Part shown: positions 25,778 through 35,043 of the stretch, piece by piece
Layout: every line of letters starts with the position of its first letter
Numbering within the stretch: position 1 is the stretch's first letter
Assembly: GCF_024169245.1 (NCBI RefSeq)
Contig: NZ_JALJWP010000001.1
Location: 2,791,501-2,855,500, forward strand
Length of the DNA: 64,000 nucleotides
Direction of reading: 5' to 3'
Origin: Pseudomonas koreensis
Lineage (GTDB): Bacteria; Pseudomonadota; Gammaproteobacteria; Pseudomonadales; Pseudomonadaceae
Made by a program: the position numbers and the translations under genes
Notes under the pieces: model-generated
The model's database searches: none
What the model was told of the DNA's origin: nothing
Seen by the model: the letters and a program-made list of their open reading frames with translations, nothing else

Positions 25778-26893
25778 ATGAAGCGAATGGCCGGACTTTC
25801 CGCACTTGCCTTGATTATCTCCAGCACCAGTGGCTGCGGATGGGTCTGGGGGCCGGAAGGTTATTTCCGCGACCGTGGAAGTGATTACCTGCAAGCGCAA
25901 CAGACTGCACCGATGCAATTGCCACCGGATGTGAGCACTGCCAAGCGTCTCGATCCGCTGTTGCCGATCCCGCGCAACGTGGCCGACGACACCGCGACGG
26001 GCGAATACATTGTTCCGCGTCCCCAGCCGTTGTCGACGGTGGCCGATGCCACTGATTACTCGTTGCAGAAGAGCGGTGATTCGCGCTGGGTCGTGGCTCA
26101 GCATCCACCGGCCGAAGTCTGGCCAGTGGCGCTGCAGTTCTTCCAGGACAACGGTTTCCGTCTGGATGAACAGCGTCCGCAGACCGGTGAGTTCACCACC
26201 ACCTGGCAGCACTCCGACGAGCTGTCCGCTTCGATGGCCAAGCGCCTGAGTGCGGCCGGTATCGCCAGCGACAGCGAAACCCGTGTGCGCGTGCGTATCG
26301 AGCCGGGCGTGCAGCGCAACACCAGTGAAATCTACGTAGTCAGCGCCGAGCGTCCTGCCGGCAGCACTGCCGACGTGGCTTTCACCAACCGTTCGGTCAA
26401 CACTGGCCTGGACGCTGCGCTGGTCGACGACATGCTCGCGAGCATGAGCCGTACCTCGGAGAAGGGCGGTTCGGTGTCGATGCTGGCCTCGCGTGATTTC
26501 GACGCGCCAAGCCGCGTCAGCCTCAGCGAAGACGGCAGCGGCAACCCGGTGTTGAACGTCGGTACCGATCTGGACCGCGCCTGGTCGAGCGTCGGCCGTG
26601 CGCTGGAACAGGGCGAATGGCGCGTTGAAGACATCAACCGCAGCCTGGGCCTGTACTACATCAACCTGGCCGAAAAAGCCGAGAACAAAGACGACAAGCC
26701 TGGCTTCTTCAGCGGTCTGTTCGGCAGCGCGCCGAGCAAGGAAGAAGTCGAAGCCCGTGCCGAGCGTTATCAGGTTCGCCTGAGCAAGGTGGGCGAGAAC
26801 ATCCAGGTTACCGTCGAAAAGAACATCAACACCGTCGCGCCGGCCGATGTCGCGCGTAAAGTGTTGAGCGTGATTCAGGACAACCTGGGCTGA
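25778..26893 (+). CDS. bamC: Outer-membrane assembly lipoprotein BamC (NlpB)
   Basis: A 371-residue lipoprotein of the BAM complex, which inserts beta-barrel proteins into the outer membrane. The N terminus is a type II signal (basic start, hydrophobic core, Cys in SSTSGCGW, residue 20). The disordered segment after it has LLPIPRNVAD, the BamD-binding region of the family. Two helix-grip domains follow, with DNGFRLDEQRPQTGEFTTTW in the first and KVGENIQVTVEKN in the second. It lies 17 bp after dapA, the same linkage as dapA-nlpB in E. coli. Confidence 0.96.
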   Translation: MKRMAGLSALALIISSTSGCGWVWGPEGYFRDRGSDYLQAQQTAPMQLPPDVSTAKRLDPLLPIPRNVADDTATGEYIVPRPQPLSTVADATDYSLQKSGDSRWVVAQHPPAEVWPVALQFFQDNGFRLDEQRPQTGEFTTTWQHSDELSASMAKRLSAAGIASDSETRVRVRIEPGVQRNTSEIYVVSAERPAGSTADVAFTNRSVNTGLDAALVDDMLASMSRTSEKGGSVSMLASRDFDAPSRVSLSEDGSGNPVLNVGTDLDRAWSSVGRALEQGEWRVEDINRSLGLYYINLAEKAENKDDKPGFFSGLFGSAPSKEEVEARAERYQVRLSKVGENIQVTVEKNINTVAPADVARKVLSVIQDNLG

Positions 26894-26899
26894 TCCGAT

Positions 26900-27661
26900 A
26901 TGCGTTTTGCCGTTCTCGGCAGCGGTAGCCAAGGGAACGGCACGCTGATCGCCAGTGCTGATACGTACGTGCTGGTGGATTGTGGTTTTTCCCTGCGGGA
27001 AACCGAAAGACGCCTGTTGCGCCTGGGTGTGCACCCGGCGCAACTGAGCGCGATACTCGTGACCCACGAACATGCCGACCACGTGCATGGCGTGGGTTTG
27101 CTGTCTCGGCGCTACAATCTGCCGGTCTACCTCAGTCGCGGCACGCTGCGCGGGATGCGCAAACCGCTTGAACCCGCCGGCTTTCTGGCCGGCGGCGAGC
27201 AACTGCAGATCGGCGCGCTGAACGTCGGGGTCATTGCCGTGGCCCATGACGCGCAGGAGCCGACCCAGTACGTCTTCAGTGATCAGGAACAGCGGCGCTT
27301 CGGCCTGCTGACCGACCTGGGATCGTTCTGCGAGCGGGTGCTGGATGGCTATCGTGACCTCGATGCGTTGATGATCGAGTCCAACCATTGCCGCGACATG
27401 CTGGCGCGCGGGCACTATCCGTACTTTCTCAAGCAACGGGTGGGCGGCGAACGCGGACATCTGAACAACCACCAGGCGGCATTCCTGGTGGCCGAGTTGG
27501 GCTGGCAGGGCTTGCAACACCTGGTCCTGGCCCATCTGAGCAGCAAGAACAACCTGCCGCAGCTGGCCCGGCAATGTTTTGTCGACACCCTCGGGTGCGA
27601 CCCGGACTGGCTGCAACTGGCCGATCAAGATTCAGGGCTCGACTGGCGCCACATCGCCTAG
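26900..27661 (+). CDS. Metallo-beta-lactamase fold hydrolase (YycJ/WalJ-like)
   Basis: A 253-residue protein beginning MRFAVLGSGSQGNGTLI, with the metal-binding HEHADH motif at 56-61 and later single histidines expected for a two-metal site. This N terminus is characteristic of the YycJ/WalJ group, thought to act on nucleic acids (a DNA exonuclease or repair nuclease in Firmicutes). In pseudomonads it sits in the dapA-bamC-purC block, 6 bp after bamC and 28 bp before purC. Its physiological substrate is unknown. Confidence 0.85.
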   Translation: MRFAVLGSGSQGNGTLIASADTYVLVDCGFSLRETERRLLRLGVHPAQLSAILVTHEHADHVHGVGLLSRRYNLPVYLSRGTLRGMRKPLEPAGFLAGGEQLQIGALNVGVIAVAHDAQEPTQYVFSDQEQRRFGLLTDLGSFCERVLDGYRDLDALMIESNHCRDMLARGHYPYFLKQRVGGERGHLNNHQAAFLVAELGWQGLQHLVLAHLSSKNNLPQLARQCFVDTLGCDPDWLQLADQDSGLDWRHIA

Positions 27662-27689
27662 CCCACCTACTTAGCAAGCGGAGCCCATC

Positions 27690-28403
27690 ATGGAAAAACG
27701 TGAAGAACTCTACCGCGGCAAAGCCAAATCGGTTTACAAGACCGACGACGCTGACCGCTTGATCCTGCTGTTTCGCAACGACACCTCGGCGTTCGACGGC
27801 AAGCGCATCGAACAGCTCGATCGCAAAGGCATGGTGAACAACAAGTTCAACGCCTTCATCATGCAGAAGCTCGAAGCGGCCGGCGTGCCGACCCAGTTCG
27901 ACAAACTGCTGGGCGACAACGAATGCCTGGTCAAGAAGCTCGACATGATTCCGGTCGAATGCGTCGTGCGTAACTACGCCGCCGGCAGTCTGGTCAAGCG
28001 TCTGGGCGTTGAGGAGGGCATGAAGCTCAACCCGTACACCTTCGAACTGTTCTTGAAGGACGACGCCAAGGGCGACCCGTTCATCAACGAATCCCACGTC
28101 GTGGCGTTCGGCTGGGGCACCGCCGAGCAACTGGCGCGCATGAAGGAACTGTCGCTCAAGGTCAACGAAGTCCTGAGCAAACTGTTCGACGACGCCGGCC
28201 TGCTGCTGGTCGACTTCAAGCTTGAGTTCGGCGTGTTCAGCGACGGCTCCATCGTCCTCGGCGACGAGTTCAGCCCGGACGGCTGCCGTCTGTGGGACAA
28301 GGACACCAAGAAGAAGATGGACAAGGACCGCTTCCGCCAGGGCCTCGGTGACGTCATCGAAGCCTACGAAGAAGTCGCCGCTCGTCTGGGCGTACCGCTT
28401 TAA
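27690..28403 (+). CDS. purC: SAICAR synthase
   Basis: Phosphoribosylaminoimidazole-succinocarboxamide synthase, step 7 of purine synthesis (ATP, CAIR and aspartate to SAICAR). The 237-residue protein matches the short bacterial form, with [14 protein letters not shown] at the start, [19 protein letters not shown] (about 91-109) and [25 protein letters not shown] (about 172-196). It is the last gene of the dapA operon before tRNA-Ser. Confidence 0.98.
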   Translation: MEKREELYRGKAKSVYKTDDADRLILLFRNDTSAFDGKRIEQLDRKGMVNNKFNAFIMQKLEAAGVPTQFDKLLGDNECLVKKLDMIPVECVVRNYAAGSLVKRLGVEEGMKLNPYTFELFLKDDAKGDPFINESHVVAFGWGTAEQLARMKELSLKVNEVLSKLFDDAGLLLVDFKLEFGVFSDGSIVLGDEFSPDGCRLWDKDTKKKMDKDRFRQGLGDVIEAYEEVAARLGVPL

Positions 28404-28448
28404 CCGACGCAAGCATCTGATAGCACGGAAAAAATTTCGTTTGGGGGG

Positions 28449-28477
28449 TTCGCAACCACCGAAAGTGTTGTTATGAT
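28449..28477 (+). promoter_or_regulatory. Probable promoter of tRNA-Ser
   Basis: TTCGCA (28449-28454), a 17-bp spacer and TATGAT (28472-28477). The -10 box is close to consensus and ends 10 bp before the tRNA 5' end. Confidence 0.55.
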
Positions 28478-28487
28478 GCGCGCCGTT

Positions 28488-28577
28488 GGAGAGATGCCAG
28501 AGTGGCCGAATGGGACGGATTCGAAATCCGTTGTACCTTCACCGGTACCTAGGGTTCGAATCCCTATCTCTCCGCCA
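28488..28577 (+). tRNA. tRNA-Ser (anticodon CGA)
   Basis: A 90-nt gene with a 7-bp acceptor stem (GGAGAGA and TCTCTCC), discriminator G and encoded CCA. The anticodon arm CGGA-TTCGAAA-TCCG gives anticodon CGA, which reads UCG serine codons. A long variable arm and the GGTTCGAATCC T-arm are typical of class II tRNA-Ser. It follows purC and ends before a strong terminator. Confidence 0.97.
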
Positions 28578-28592
28578 TTATTGAACAAGACG

Positions 28593-28629
28593 AAGCCCCC
28601 GTAATCATTGCTGATTACGGGGGCTTTTT
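28593..28629 (+). terminator. Rho-independent terminator after tRNA-Ser
   Basis: AAGCCCCCGTAATCA pairs with TGATTACGGGGGCTT around a short TTGC loop and is followed by Ts, 16 bp after the tRNA. Confidence 0.95.
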
Positions 28630-28696
28630 CGTTTCTGGCGTTTTGTTCGCAACGCTTTTCGGGTACAACCTGCCGACTGCACAAAAGGACAGCTCG

Positions 28697-30052
28697 ATGA
28701 GTGAAGTTCAGCCGTTGGTGGGGGATGACGCTGTGAAGCCGCAAGCCGTGAGTTTGCGCGAGGCGTTCTGGTTCTGGTTGAAGCTGGGCTTTATCAGTTT
28801 CGGTGGGCCGGCCGGGCAGATTTCGATCATGCACCAGGAGTTGGTCGAGCGGCGGCGCTGGATTTCCGAGCGGCGTTTTCTGCATGCCTTGAACTATTGC
28901 ATGTTGCTGCCCGGGCCGGAGGCGCAGCAGTTGGCGACCTACATCGGCTGGTTGATGCATCGAAGCTGGGGCGGGATTGTGGCCGGTGCGTTGTTTGTGT
29001 TGCCTTCGCTGTTCATCCTGATTTTCCTGTCGTGGCTGTACATCGCTTTTGGTGAAGTGCCGGTGGTGGCGGGGCTGTTTTACGGGATCAAGCCTGCGGT
29101 GACGGCCATCGTGGTGCAGGCGGCGCATCGCATCGGCTCGCGGGCGCTGAAGAACAATTGGTTGTGGGCGATTGCGGCGGCGTCGTTTACCGCAATTTTT
29201 GCGTTCAATGTGCCGTTTCCGCTAATCGTGTTGGGCGCGGCGGTGGTTGGCTACTTCGGCGGGCGTCTGGCGCCCGAGAAGTTCAGGGTCGGCGGGCATG
29301 GCGCGGCGAAAAAGTCTTTCGGCCCGGCGTTGATCGACGACGACACGCCATCACCAGCGCATGCCCGCTTCAGCTGGACGAAACTGGCCATGCTCGCTGT
29401 GATCGGCGTTGCGCTGTGGGCATTGCCGATGGGTGTGTTGACGGCGCTGTTCGGCTGGCAGGGCACGCTGACGCAGATGAGCTGGTTCTTCACCAAAGCT
29501 GCGCTGCTTACCTTTGGCGGGGCGTATGCGGTGCTGCCCTATGTCTACCAAGGCGCGGTCGGCCACTACGGCTGGCTGACGCCGACGCAGATGATCGACG
29601 GCTTGGCGCTGGGCGAAACCACGCCCGGGCCGCTGATCATGGTGGTGGCGTTTGTCGGTTTTGTCGGGGCTTATGTGTCGCAGGTGTTCGGCGCCGATCA
29701 AGTGTTTCTTGCCGGCGCGGTCGCCGCTGCGCTGGTGACGTGGTTCACCTTTCTGCCCTCATTTCTGTTTATCCTCGTCGGCGGCCCGCTGGTGGAATCG
29801 ACACACGACGAAATCAAATTCACCGCCCCGCTGACTGCGATCACCGCTGCGGTGGTCGGCGTGATTCTCAACCTGGCGTGTTTCTTCGGCTACCACGTGC
29901 TCTGGCCGCAGGGCTTCAGCGGCAGCCTGGATTGGCCGTCGGCATTGATTGCCATTGCCGCAGCCATTGCGCTGTTTCGCTTCAAACGCGGGGTGATTCA
30001 GGTGTTGCTGGGATGTGCGCTGGTCGGGTTGGTGGTGCATTTGCTGCGTTGA
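28697..30052 (+). CDS. chrA: Chromate transporter ChrA (CHR family)
   Basis: A 451-residue inner-membrane protein of the long CHR type, which exports chromate in exchange for protons. The two homologous halves are visible: GFISFGGPAGQI with LPGPEAQQLATYIGW in the first, and LLTFGGAYAVLPYVYQGAV with LGETTPGPLIMVVAFVGF in the second. About ten membrane helices are expected. The ATG at 28697 follows the tRNA terminator and gives the normal start. It is monocistronic. Members may have other roles than chromate resistance, so the substrate is inferred from family. Confidence 0.92.
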   Translation: MSEVQPLVGDDAVKPQAVSLREAFWFWLKLGFISFGGPAGQISIMHQELVERRRWISERRFLHALNYCMLLPGPEAQQLATYIGWLMHRSWGGIVAGALFVLPSLFILIFLSWLYIAFGEVPVVAGLFYGIKPAVTAIVVQAAHRIGSRALKNNWLWAIAAASFTAIFAFNVPFPLIVLGAAVVGYFGGRLAPEKFRVGGHGAAKKSFGPALIDDDTPSPAHARFSWTKLAMLAVIGVALWALPMGVLTALFGWQGTLTQMSWFFTKAALLTFGGAYAVLPYVYQGAVGHYGWLTPTQMIDGLALGETTPGPLIMVVAFVGFVGAYVSQVFGADQVFLAGAVAAALVTWFTFLPSFLFILVGGPLVESTHDEIKFTAPLTAITAAVVGVILNLACFFGYHVLWPQGFSGSLDWPSALIAIAAAIALFRFKRGVIQVLLGCALVGLVVHLLR

Positions 30053-30294
30053 CCCAGGTGGGCCCAGCCAGTTCGAAATCGTGGACTGACAACCCGATCT
30101 CTTGTCATTGGTTCCATTTAACCAAGTGCCCGTCGTACCAGCGGCATGTCGCCGTTTCGCTTGCTCACACGGTTCAAACCATTTGTCCTGTTACCTCAAA
30201 TTTTTTGAAATTTCCGCAAAGACAATGCTTCACAAAAGGGTAGGCAGGCTTTAACCCACGACTTGCCACGCTTATCCGACTGAGGAGATTTGTC
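30053..30294 (+). other. Intergenic region upstream of the manganese catalase gene
   Basis: This 242-bp gap holds no gene. It contains a small AT-rich inverted repeat TCAAA-TTT-TTTGA (30196-30208) and a GAGGAG ribosome site just before the catalase ATG at 30295. No clear sigma-70 or AlgU promoter was recognised. Confidence 0.4.
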
Positions 30295-31179
30295 ATGTTT
30301 CTACATAACAAGCGACTTCAATACACCGTACGTGTTGCCTTGCCCAATCCGGGGCTGGCCAATCTGTTGCTCGAGCAGTTTGGCGGTGCACAAGGTGAAC
30401 TGGCGGCGGCTTCGCGCTATTTCACTCAAGCCCTGGCCGAGGAAGATCCGGGACGTAAAGACCTGCTGATGGACATCGCCACTGAAGAACTCAGTCACCT
30501 GGAGATCATTGGCTCGATCATCGTCATGCTCAACAAAGGCGCAAAAGGCCGGATGGCCGAAGGCGTCGAGCAGGAGGGCGAGCTGTATCGCTCGCTCAAT
30601 GGCAACGGCAATGACTCGCACATCACCAGCCTGCTCTACGGTGCCGGTTCGCCGTTGACCAACTCGGCCGGCGTGCCATGGACGGCAGCGTACGTTGACA
30701 CCATCGGCGAGCCCACCGCCGACATGCGCTCCAACATCGCCGCCGAAGCAAGGGCGAAGATCGTCTATGAGCGTTTGATGAACGTGACTGATGATCCCGG
30801 TGTGAAAGAGGCGCTGGGCTTTCTGATGACCCGCGAGATCGCGCACCAGTTGTCCTTCGAAAAAGCCCTGCACTCGATTCAGCCGAACTTCCCGCAAGGC
30901 AAGCTGCCCGGCATGCCTGAATTTACCAACGTCTACTTCAACATGTCGCAAGGCACCGAGAGCATGCGCGGTCCGTGGAACCAGGGCGACGATTGGGAGT
31001 TTGTCGAGGATCCGACGCCAGCAGTCGACGGCGGCGATGGTCTGGCCACTGTGCAACTGGACAGCGCCGACGAAGCGCTGCTGGAGAACATGAAAATGCG
31101 CACCATGTCCGACCCCAACAGCGAGCCGGTCACCGGTGCGGATCTGGGCTCTGGCGTGCAAGCCAAACCTGGGTTGTAA
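30295..31179 (+). CDS. Manganese-containing (non-haem) catalase
   Basis: Breaks hydrogen peroxide into water and oxygen with a di-manganese centre. The 294-residue protein has the ferritin-like four-helix core with EELSHLEIIG (about 64-73), AEARAKIVYERLMN with a bridging Glu, and TREIAHQLSFEKAL with the metal-binding His (about 180-193). The usual C-terminal segment (FNMSQGTESMRGPWNQG) is present. It is followed by a DUF892 gene 77 bp downstream, a pairing seen in stress and stationary-phase loci. Mn catalases are usually made under oxidative or desiccation stress. Confidence 0.93.
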   Translation: MFLHNKRLQYTVRVALPNPGLANLLLEQFGGAQGELAAASRYFTQALAEEDPGRKDLLMDIATEELSHLEIIGSIIVMLNKGAKGRMAEGVEQEGELYRSLNGNGNDSHITSLLYGAGSPLTNSAGVPWTAAYVDTIGEPTADMRSNIAAEARAKIVYERLMNVTDDPGVKEALGFLMTREIAHQLSFEKALHSIQPNFPQGKLPGMPEFTNVYFNMSQGTESMRGPWNQGDDWEFVEDPTPAVDGGDGLATVQLDSADEALLENMKMRTMSDPNSEPVTGADLGSGVQAKPGL

Positions 31180-31256
31180 GGCACGTGGGGCGCGCCAGGC
31201 ATGCGACGGCGCGCCCCGGTTGACCACTGTGAAATCATCAAGAAGAGGACTCGACA

Positions 31257-31766
31257 ATGGCTACTCCACAGGAAAACCTGCTCGACTGGCTGCGTGACGC
31301 TCATGCCATGGAGCAACAGGCCGAGCAGATGCTCAAGGCGCAATCCAAGCGTCTGGAGCATTACCCGAAGCTCAAGGCGCGCATCGACCAGCACATCGAA
31401 GAAACCCTCGGCCAGCAGAAACTCATCGACGAATGCCTGCAACGTCTGGGCGGTGAATCGTCGACGATCAAAGACTTGGGCGGCAAGCTGATGGCGTTCG
31501 GTCAGGCGGTCGGCGGCTCCTTGATGAGCGACGAAGTGATCAAGGGCGCCATGGCCGGTTACGTTTTCGAGAACATGGAAATCGCCAGCTACACCGTGCT
31601 GATTGCGGCGGCGAAAGCGGCGGGGGACACGCAGACACAGAAGGCCTGCGAAAAGATTCTGCCGCAGGAAGTGGCCATGTCCGAATGGCTGCTCAAGCAC
31701 TTGCCGCAACTGACCGAAGCGTTTCTCGAACGTTCGGCGGATCCGGACAAGGAAGCCAAGAAGTAA
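31257..31766 (+). CDS. DUF892/YciE-like ferritin-like protein
   Basis: A 169-residue four-helix protein of the YciE/DUF892 family. It starts with LLDWLRDAHAMEQQAEQML and contains HIEETLGQQKLIDECLQRLGG and AGYVFENMEIASYTVLIAAAKAAGD, the repeated helix pairs with E and H residues for a di-metal site. The family is induced under general stress, but its reaction is not settled. It lies just downstream of the Mn catalase, which suggests a shared antioxidant role. Confidence 0.85.
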   Translation: MATPQENLLDWLRDAHAMEQQAEQMLKAQSKRLEHYPKLKARIDQHIEETLGQQKLIDECLQRLGGESSTIKDLGGKLMAFGQAVGGSLMSDEVIKGAMAGYVFENMEIASYTVLIAAAKAAGDTQTQKACEKILPQEVAMSEWLLKHLPQLTEAFLERSADPDKEAKK

Positions 31767-31816
31767 CCCTTTGCCCACCAGCGTCCGCCTGTTAGCCAGG
31801 CGGACGCGGTATCGAA

Positions 31817-32806
31817 TTACGGCGCGACCTGCAGCGGTTTGCGCTCGATCGCTACGGGCTGCAAATGACCAAAGCGGTCGAGGTGGTAGCGCTGCAGATC
31901 CCTCGCCAGAATCAGTTGGCCGTTATACAGCGCCGCCGCTTCGCTACGCACATCTTCGATCGACGGACTCTGCGCCGGGTTCGCCTGATAACGCGCGCTG
32001 AAATGCGTCAGCACCAGATTGCGCACCCCTGCGGCCTCGGCAAAACCGGCGACCGCAGCGGCGCTGCTGTGGCCGTAACTGGCACGAGCGCGGTCGATTG
32101 CTGCCTGTACAAATGTCGCCTCATGCACCAGCACATCCGCCGATTGCGCCACCTCGGCCAGCAGTGCCGGCCGATCGTTATCGCCGCAGATAATGATGCG
32201 CCGATCAGGGCGCGCGTTCAGCAGATAGTCGTGAGCATTCAGCATCCGACCGTCAATCTCCACGTCCTGACCATGGGCCAACTGGCCCCAGAGTGGGCCG
32301 CGCTCGATGCCCTCGGCATCCAGCCGCTGCACGTCCAGACGCGGCTCCGGGTCCGACTCGGTGAACACATAACCATGACACGGCACACGGTGGGAAAGCT
32401 CGACGGTCTGCACCTGAACGTTGACGTTGCGCCACTCAGTGAGCGTTTCCACCGCGTGCAGGTTGATCTCGAATGGCAGATGCGATTGTGTCACCTCAAG
32501 GCTCATTCTCAGCCAGGGATGCAGCGCTGTCGGCAGAATAATGTCCAGCGGCCGGGTGCGTCCGGACATACCGGTGCTCGCCAGCAGACCCGGCAAGCCC
32601 AGGCAGTGATCAGCGTGGACATGGGTGATGAAAATCGCCCGCAACTCGCTCAGCGACAGCGGTGTACGCAGCACCTGATGCTGGGTGCCTTCACCGCAGT
32701 CGATCAGATACCAGCCTTTGCCGGCAGAGGCGATCAATGCCGTGGCGCTGACATTGCGCTGGCGGGTCGGCACGCCGGCAGAGGTGCCAAGAAACAACAA
32801 ATCCAC
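31817..32806 (-). CDS. rnz: Ribonuclease Z (ElaC-like)
   Basis: A 329-residue metallo-beta-lactamase-fold endonuclease that trims tRNA 3' ends. It starts [18 protein letters not shown], has the metal motif HVHADH at 62-67 within [17 protein letters not shown], and a later ICGDN strand and [11 protein letters not shown] histidine expected in the family. In bacteria whose tRNAs already encode CCA, as the tRNA-Ser here does, it may act mostly on other RNAs. It is a single gene divergent from the next small gene. Confidence 0.93.
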   Translation of the reverse strand: MDLLFLGTSAGVPTRQRNVSATALIASAGKGWYLIDCGEGTQHQVLRTPLSLSELRAIFITHVHADHCLGLPGLLASTGMSGRTRPLDIILPTALHPWLRMSLEVTQSHLPFEINLHAVETLTEWRNVNVQVQTVELSHRVPCHGYVFTESDPEPRLDVQRLDAEGIERGPLWGQLAHGQDVEIDGRMLNAHDYLLNARPDRRIIICGDNDRPALLAEVAQSADVLVHEATFVQAAIDRARASYGHSSAAAVAGFAEAAGVRNLVLTHFSARYQANPAQSPSIEDVRSEAAALYNGQLILARDLQRYHLDRFGHLQPVAIERKPLQVAP

Positions 32807-32924
32807 GATGGTTCTCCGTTGCGGCTGTGATCAACAAGAAATCGAACTGATGCTGCGCTATGGGCGTCCATCTTATGACCGCTCCGAACATGATAAATCT
32901 GCAAATCCCGAGGAGGTTTGAGCA

Positions 32925-33155
32925 ATGAGCGAATATCCGATGGACGAAACCGATTCCGATCACCGCAACCGGCAGTTCGGCCAGGCTTTGGGGCTTGATG
33001 CCTACGAGGTTGAATTGTGGGTCAGCGCAATCGAAGAGGACGGCAGTGGCATGGGCTACGTTGTGCACTTTTCCAGCGAGACGCCGGTGGATGTGCAGGC
33101 CAAGGTGCAAGGTCTGGGTGATGACCTGATGATCAACATCGGGCCGATTGATTGA
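32925..33155 (+). CDS. Small acidic conserved protein of unknown function
   Basis: A 76-residue acidic protein with no signal or membrane segment. It has a repeated hydrophobic-acidic pattern (ALGLDAYEVELWVSAIEEDGSG) and ends in INIGPID. No family is recognised with confidence. A GAGGAGG-like ribosome site precedes its ATG, and it lies 19 bp upstream of an SDR gene with which it probably forms an operon. Its short length and isolation leave the function open. Confidence 0.7.
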   Translation: MSEYPMDETDSDHRNRQFGQALGLDAYEVELWVSAIEEDGSGMGYVVHFSSETPVDVQAKVQGLGDDLMINIGPID

Positions 33156-33174
33156 GCGTCAGAGAGGACGATCC

Positions 33175-34152
33175 ATGCAGGAGCAACCTTTGGTGGTGAT
33201 AAGCGGCGCCAGTGCTGGCGTTGGCCGCGCGGTGGCCCATCGGTTTGCTGCTGGCGGCTACCGCATCGGCTTGCTGGCGCGGGATCCGGCGGGACTTGCC
33301 GCTACGCAAGAGGAACTGCGAGCGTATGGCGTTCAGGTTGAAACCGTCAGCGTCGACGTCGCCGATGCGCTCGCCGTGCAGGAGGCTGCCCAACAACTGG
33401 AAGCCACGCTCGGGCCGCTGGCGGTCTGGATCAATGCGGCTATGGTCACCGTGCTTTCGCCTATAGAGCAACTGTCCGCTGCGGAGATCGAGCGCGTCAC
33501 TCAGGTGACCTATCTCGGCACCGTCCACGGTACGATGGCAGCCTTGTCGTTGATGCGCCCGCGCAACAAGGGGCTGATTATTCAAGTTGGCTCGGCATTG
33601 GCTTATCGCGCTATCCCGCTGCAGGCCGCTTACTGTGGGGCGAAATTCGCCGTGCGCGGTTTTACCGATTCATTGCGTTGCGAGTTGCTGCATGAACGCA
33701 GCCGCATCCGGGTATGCATGGTGCAACTGCCGGCGATCAATACGCCGCAGTTCGACTGGGCGCGCAACAAACTGCCCAGATGCCCGCAACCGGTGCCGCC
33801 GATTCATGACCCCGACGTGGCAGCGCGGGCGATTTTCAGCGTGGTCAAGCATCCGCCGCGAGAGTTGTGGCTGGGGTGGTCGACGATCAAGGCGATTATT
33901 GGCCAGTCCGTCATGCCGGGATTGCTCGACCGCTTGCTGGCGCGCAGTGCCTGGCCCGGTCAGCAGACCAATGAGCCTGAAGATAACGAGCATCCGGACA
34001 ACCTGTTCGAGCCGCAGCCGGGGTTGCATCAGACGCGTGGTCGCTTCGTCGGCCGTTCGAAGGACGCGGCATTGGCGCTGACCTCCACTCAGGTGACGGC
34101 AATATCGGCGGTAATTGCCGTACTGGTGGGCGTGGTTCTTTTACAGTTCTGA
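33175..34152 (+). CDS. Short-chain dehydrogenase/reductase with C-terminal membrane helix
   Basis: A 325-residue SDR with the NAD(P)-binding VVISGASAGVGRAVAHRFA (about 7-25), an NAAMVT segment, and a catalytic YCGAK with the upstream Ser in IIQVGSALAYRAIPLQAAYCGAK. The C-terminal extension (about 225-325) is unusual and ends in a single membrane helix (AVIAVLVGVVLLQF). The substrate is unknown. It lies downstream of a 76-residue acidic protein and convergent with a DUF4142 gene. The ATG at 33175 gives the conserved SDR start. Confidence 0.85.
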   Translation: MQEQPLVVISGASAGVGRAVAHRFAAGGYRIGLLARDPAGLAATQEELRAYGVQVETVSVDVADALAVQEAAQQLEATLGPLAVWINAAMVTVLSPIEQLSAAEIERVTQVTYLGTVHGTMAALSLMRPRNKGLIIQVGSALAYRAIPLQAAYCGAKFAVRGFTDSLRCELLHERSRIRVCMVQLPAINTPQFDWARNKLPRCPQPVPPIHDPDVAARAIFSVVKHPPRELWLGWSTIKAIIGQSVMPGLLDRLLARSAWPGQQTNEPEDNEHPDNLFEPQPGLHQTRGRFVGRSKDAALALTSTQVTAISAVIAVLVGVVLLQF

Positions 34153-34168
34153 TTGTTCCCCGCTTCGC

Positions 34169-34690
34169 TCAAGGGTTGACGGATTTCAAAGCGCCAGCCG
34201 AAGGCTTGAGTTTTTCCTGCAGATCCCGGGCGGTTTTTGCCTGTTTCTCGATGCCCGGGAGCGCGGATTGGGCAAAGGCCTTGAGCTGCGGATTTTGCGA
34301 TGACATGGCTTCTTTCTTGAATAGCATCAGCTTTTGCTCAAGGGTTTCGGCCTGGCTATCGATGTAGATGCGGTCGAAGGCATCGTCCCGAGACTCAAGG
34401 CGCAGTTGCTTGGCTTTCGATGCCACCGAAGGTTCTGTGGGGACCGCCATGCGCTGGCTTTGCCCCAGTTGCCTGAGCTGCTTATCGAAACGCTCATGGT
34501 CGGCGATCATTTGTCTGGCGAAGGCTTTGACCTCGGGCAGGGTGCCCTTTTCCAATGCGATGTGTGCGCTGTTGTTCTGGAACAGGCTCTGCTGGGCCGC
34601 TTCCTCGACAAAAGCATCAAGCGTGTCCGCGTGGCCGGACTGAACGCTCAGGAGCAATAGTGCAAGACAGATTGCGGCAAGTGATTTCAT
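34169..34690 (-). CDS. DUF4142 family periplasmic protein
   Basis: A 173-residue secreted protein with a clear signal peptide (cut near Ala21, QSGHA). The mature part is a helical DUF4142 domain, with AHIALEKGTLPEVKAFARQMIADHERFDKQL as the conserved DH-containing core. DUF4142 proteins are widespread and often stress-linked, but no activity is known. It is convergent with the SDR gene by 16 bp. Confidence 0.85.
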   Translation of the reverse strand: MKSLAAICLALLLLSVQSGHADTLDAFVEEAAQQSLFQNNSAHIALEKGTLPEVKAFARQMIADHERFDKQLRQLGQSQRMAVPTEPSVASKAKQLRLESRDDAFDRIYIDSQAETLEQKLMLFKKEAMSSQNPQLKAFAQSALPGIEKQAKTARDLQEKLKPSAGALKSVNP

Positions 34691-34851
34691 GGTGCGTAAC
34701 CTCCGCAGAATCAATGGGCGGTCGGGTGCATGGCAGCAATTATTGCGGTACATGCACCTTTGATGAGCATCGCGGACGAGTATTCAAGCCAATGCGCTTG
34801 ATGGCGACCGACGGCGCGCCTCTCCCGGAAGAAGAGGGGCCGTGGTCTGGC

Positions 34852-35043
34852 TCAGATTTCCTTGACCGGTGTCTCGCCTTGTACCGCTTTGATGAGGTTG
34901 ATCACGTGCAGACAATCGGCCTTGTTCACGTACGATTCGCCACTGGCGACGGTCTCGTGGTTGCGCGCGCGCAGGCGCCAGCGCCATTGGCCTTTGCCAG
35001 TGCTCGGGGTGCCTCGGGTTTGTCGGTAGATTTCGAAATACAT
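34852..35043 (-). CDS. YegP/DUF1508 family protein
   Basis: A 63-residue single-repeat protein, MYFEIYRQ then a WRWRLRARNHETVASGESY segment. These are the hallmarks of DUF1508 (YegP), a small beta-fold often found in tandem copies. The function is unknown. A longer open frame overlaps it out of frame, but this one carries the recognisable domain. Confidence 0.75.
   Translation of the reverse strand: MYFEIYRQTRGTPSTGKGQWRWRLRARNHETVASGESYVNKADCLHVINLIKAVQGETPVKEI

Noticed and set aside
25757..27628. 623-residue minus-strand open frame over bamC and the hydrolase gene
   Set aside because: Both plus-strand genes are clear family members, and this frame resembles no known protein.
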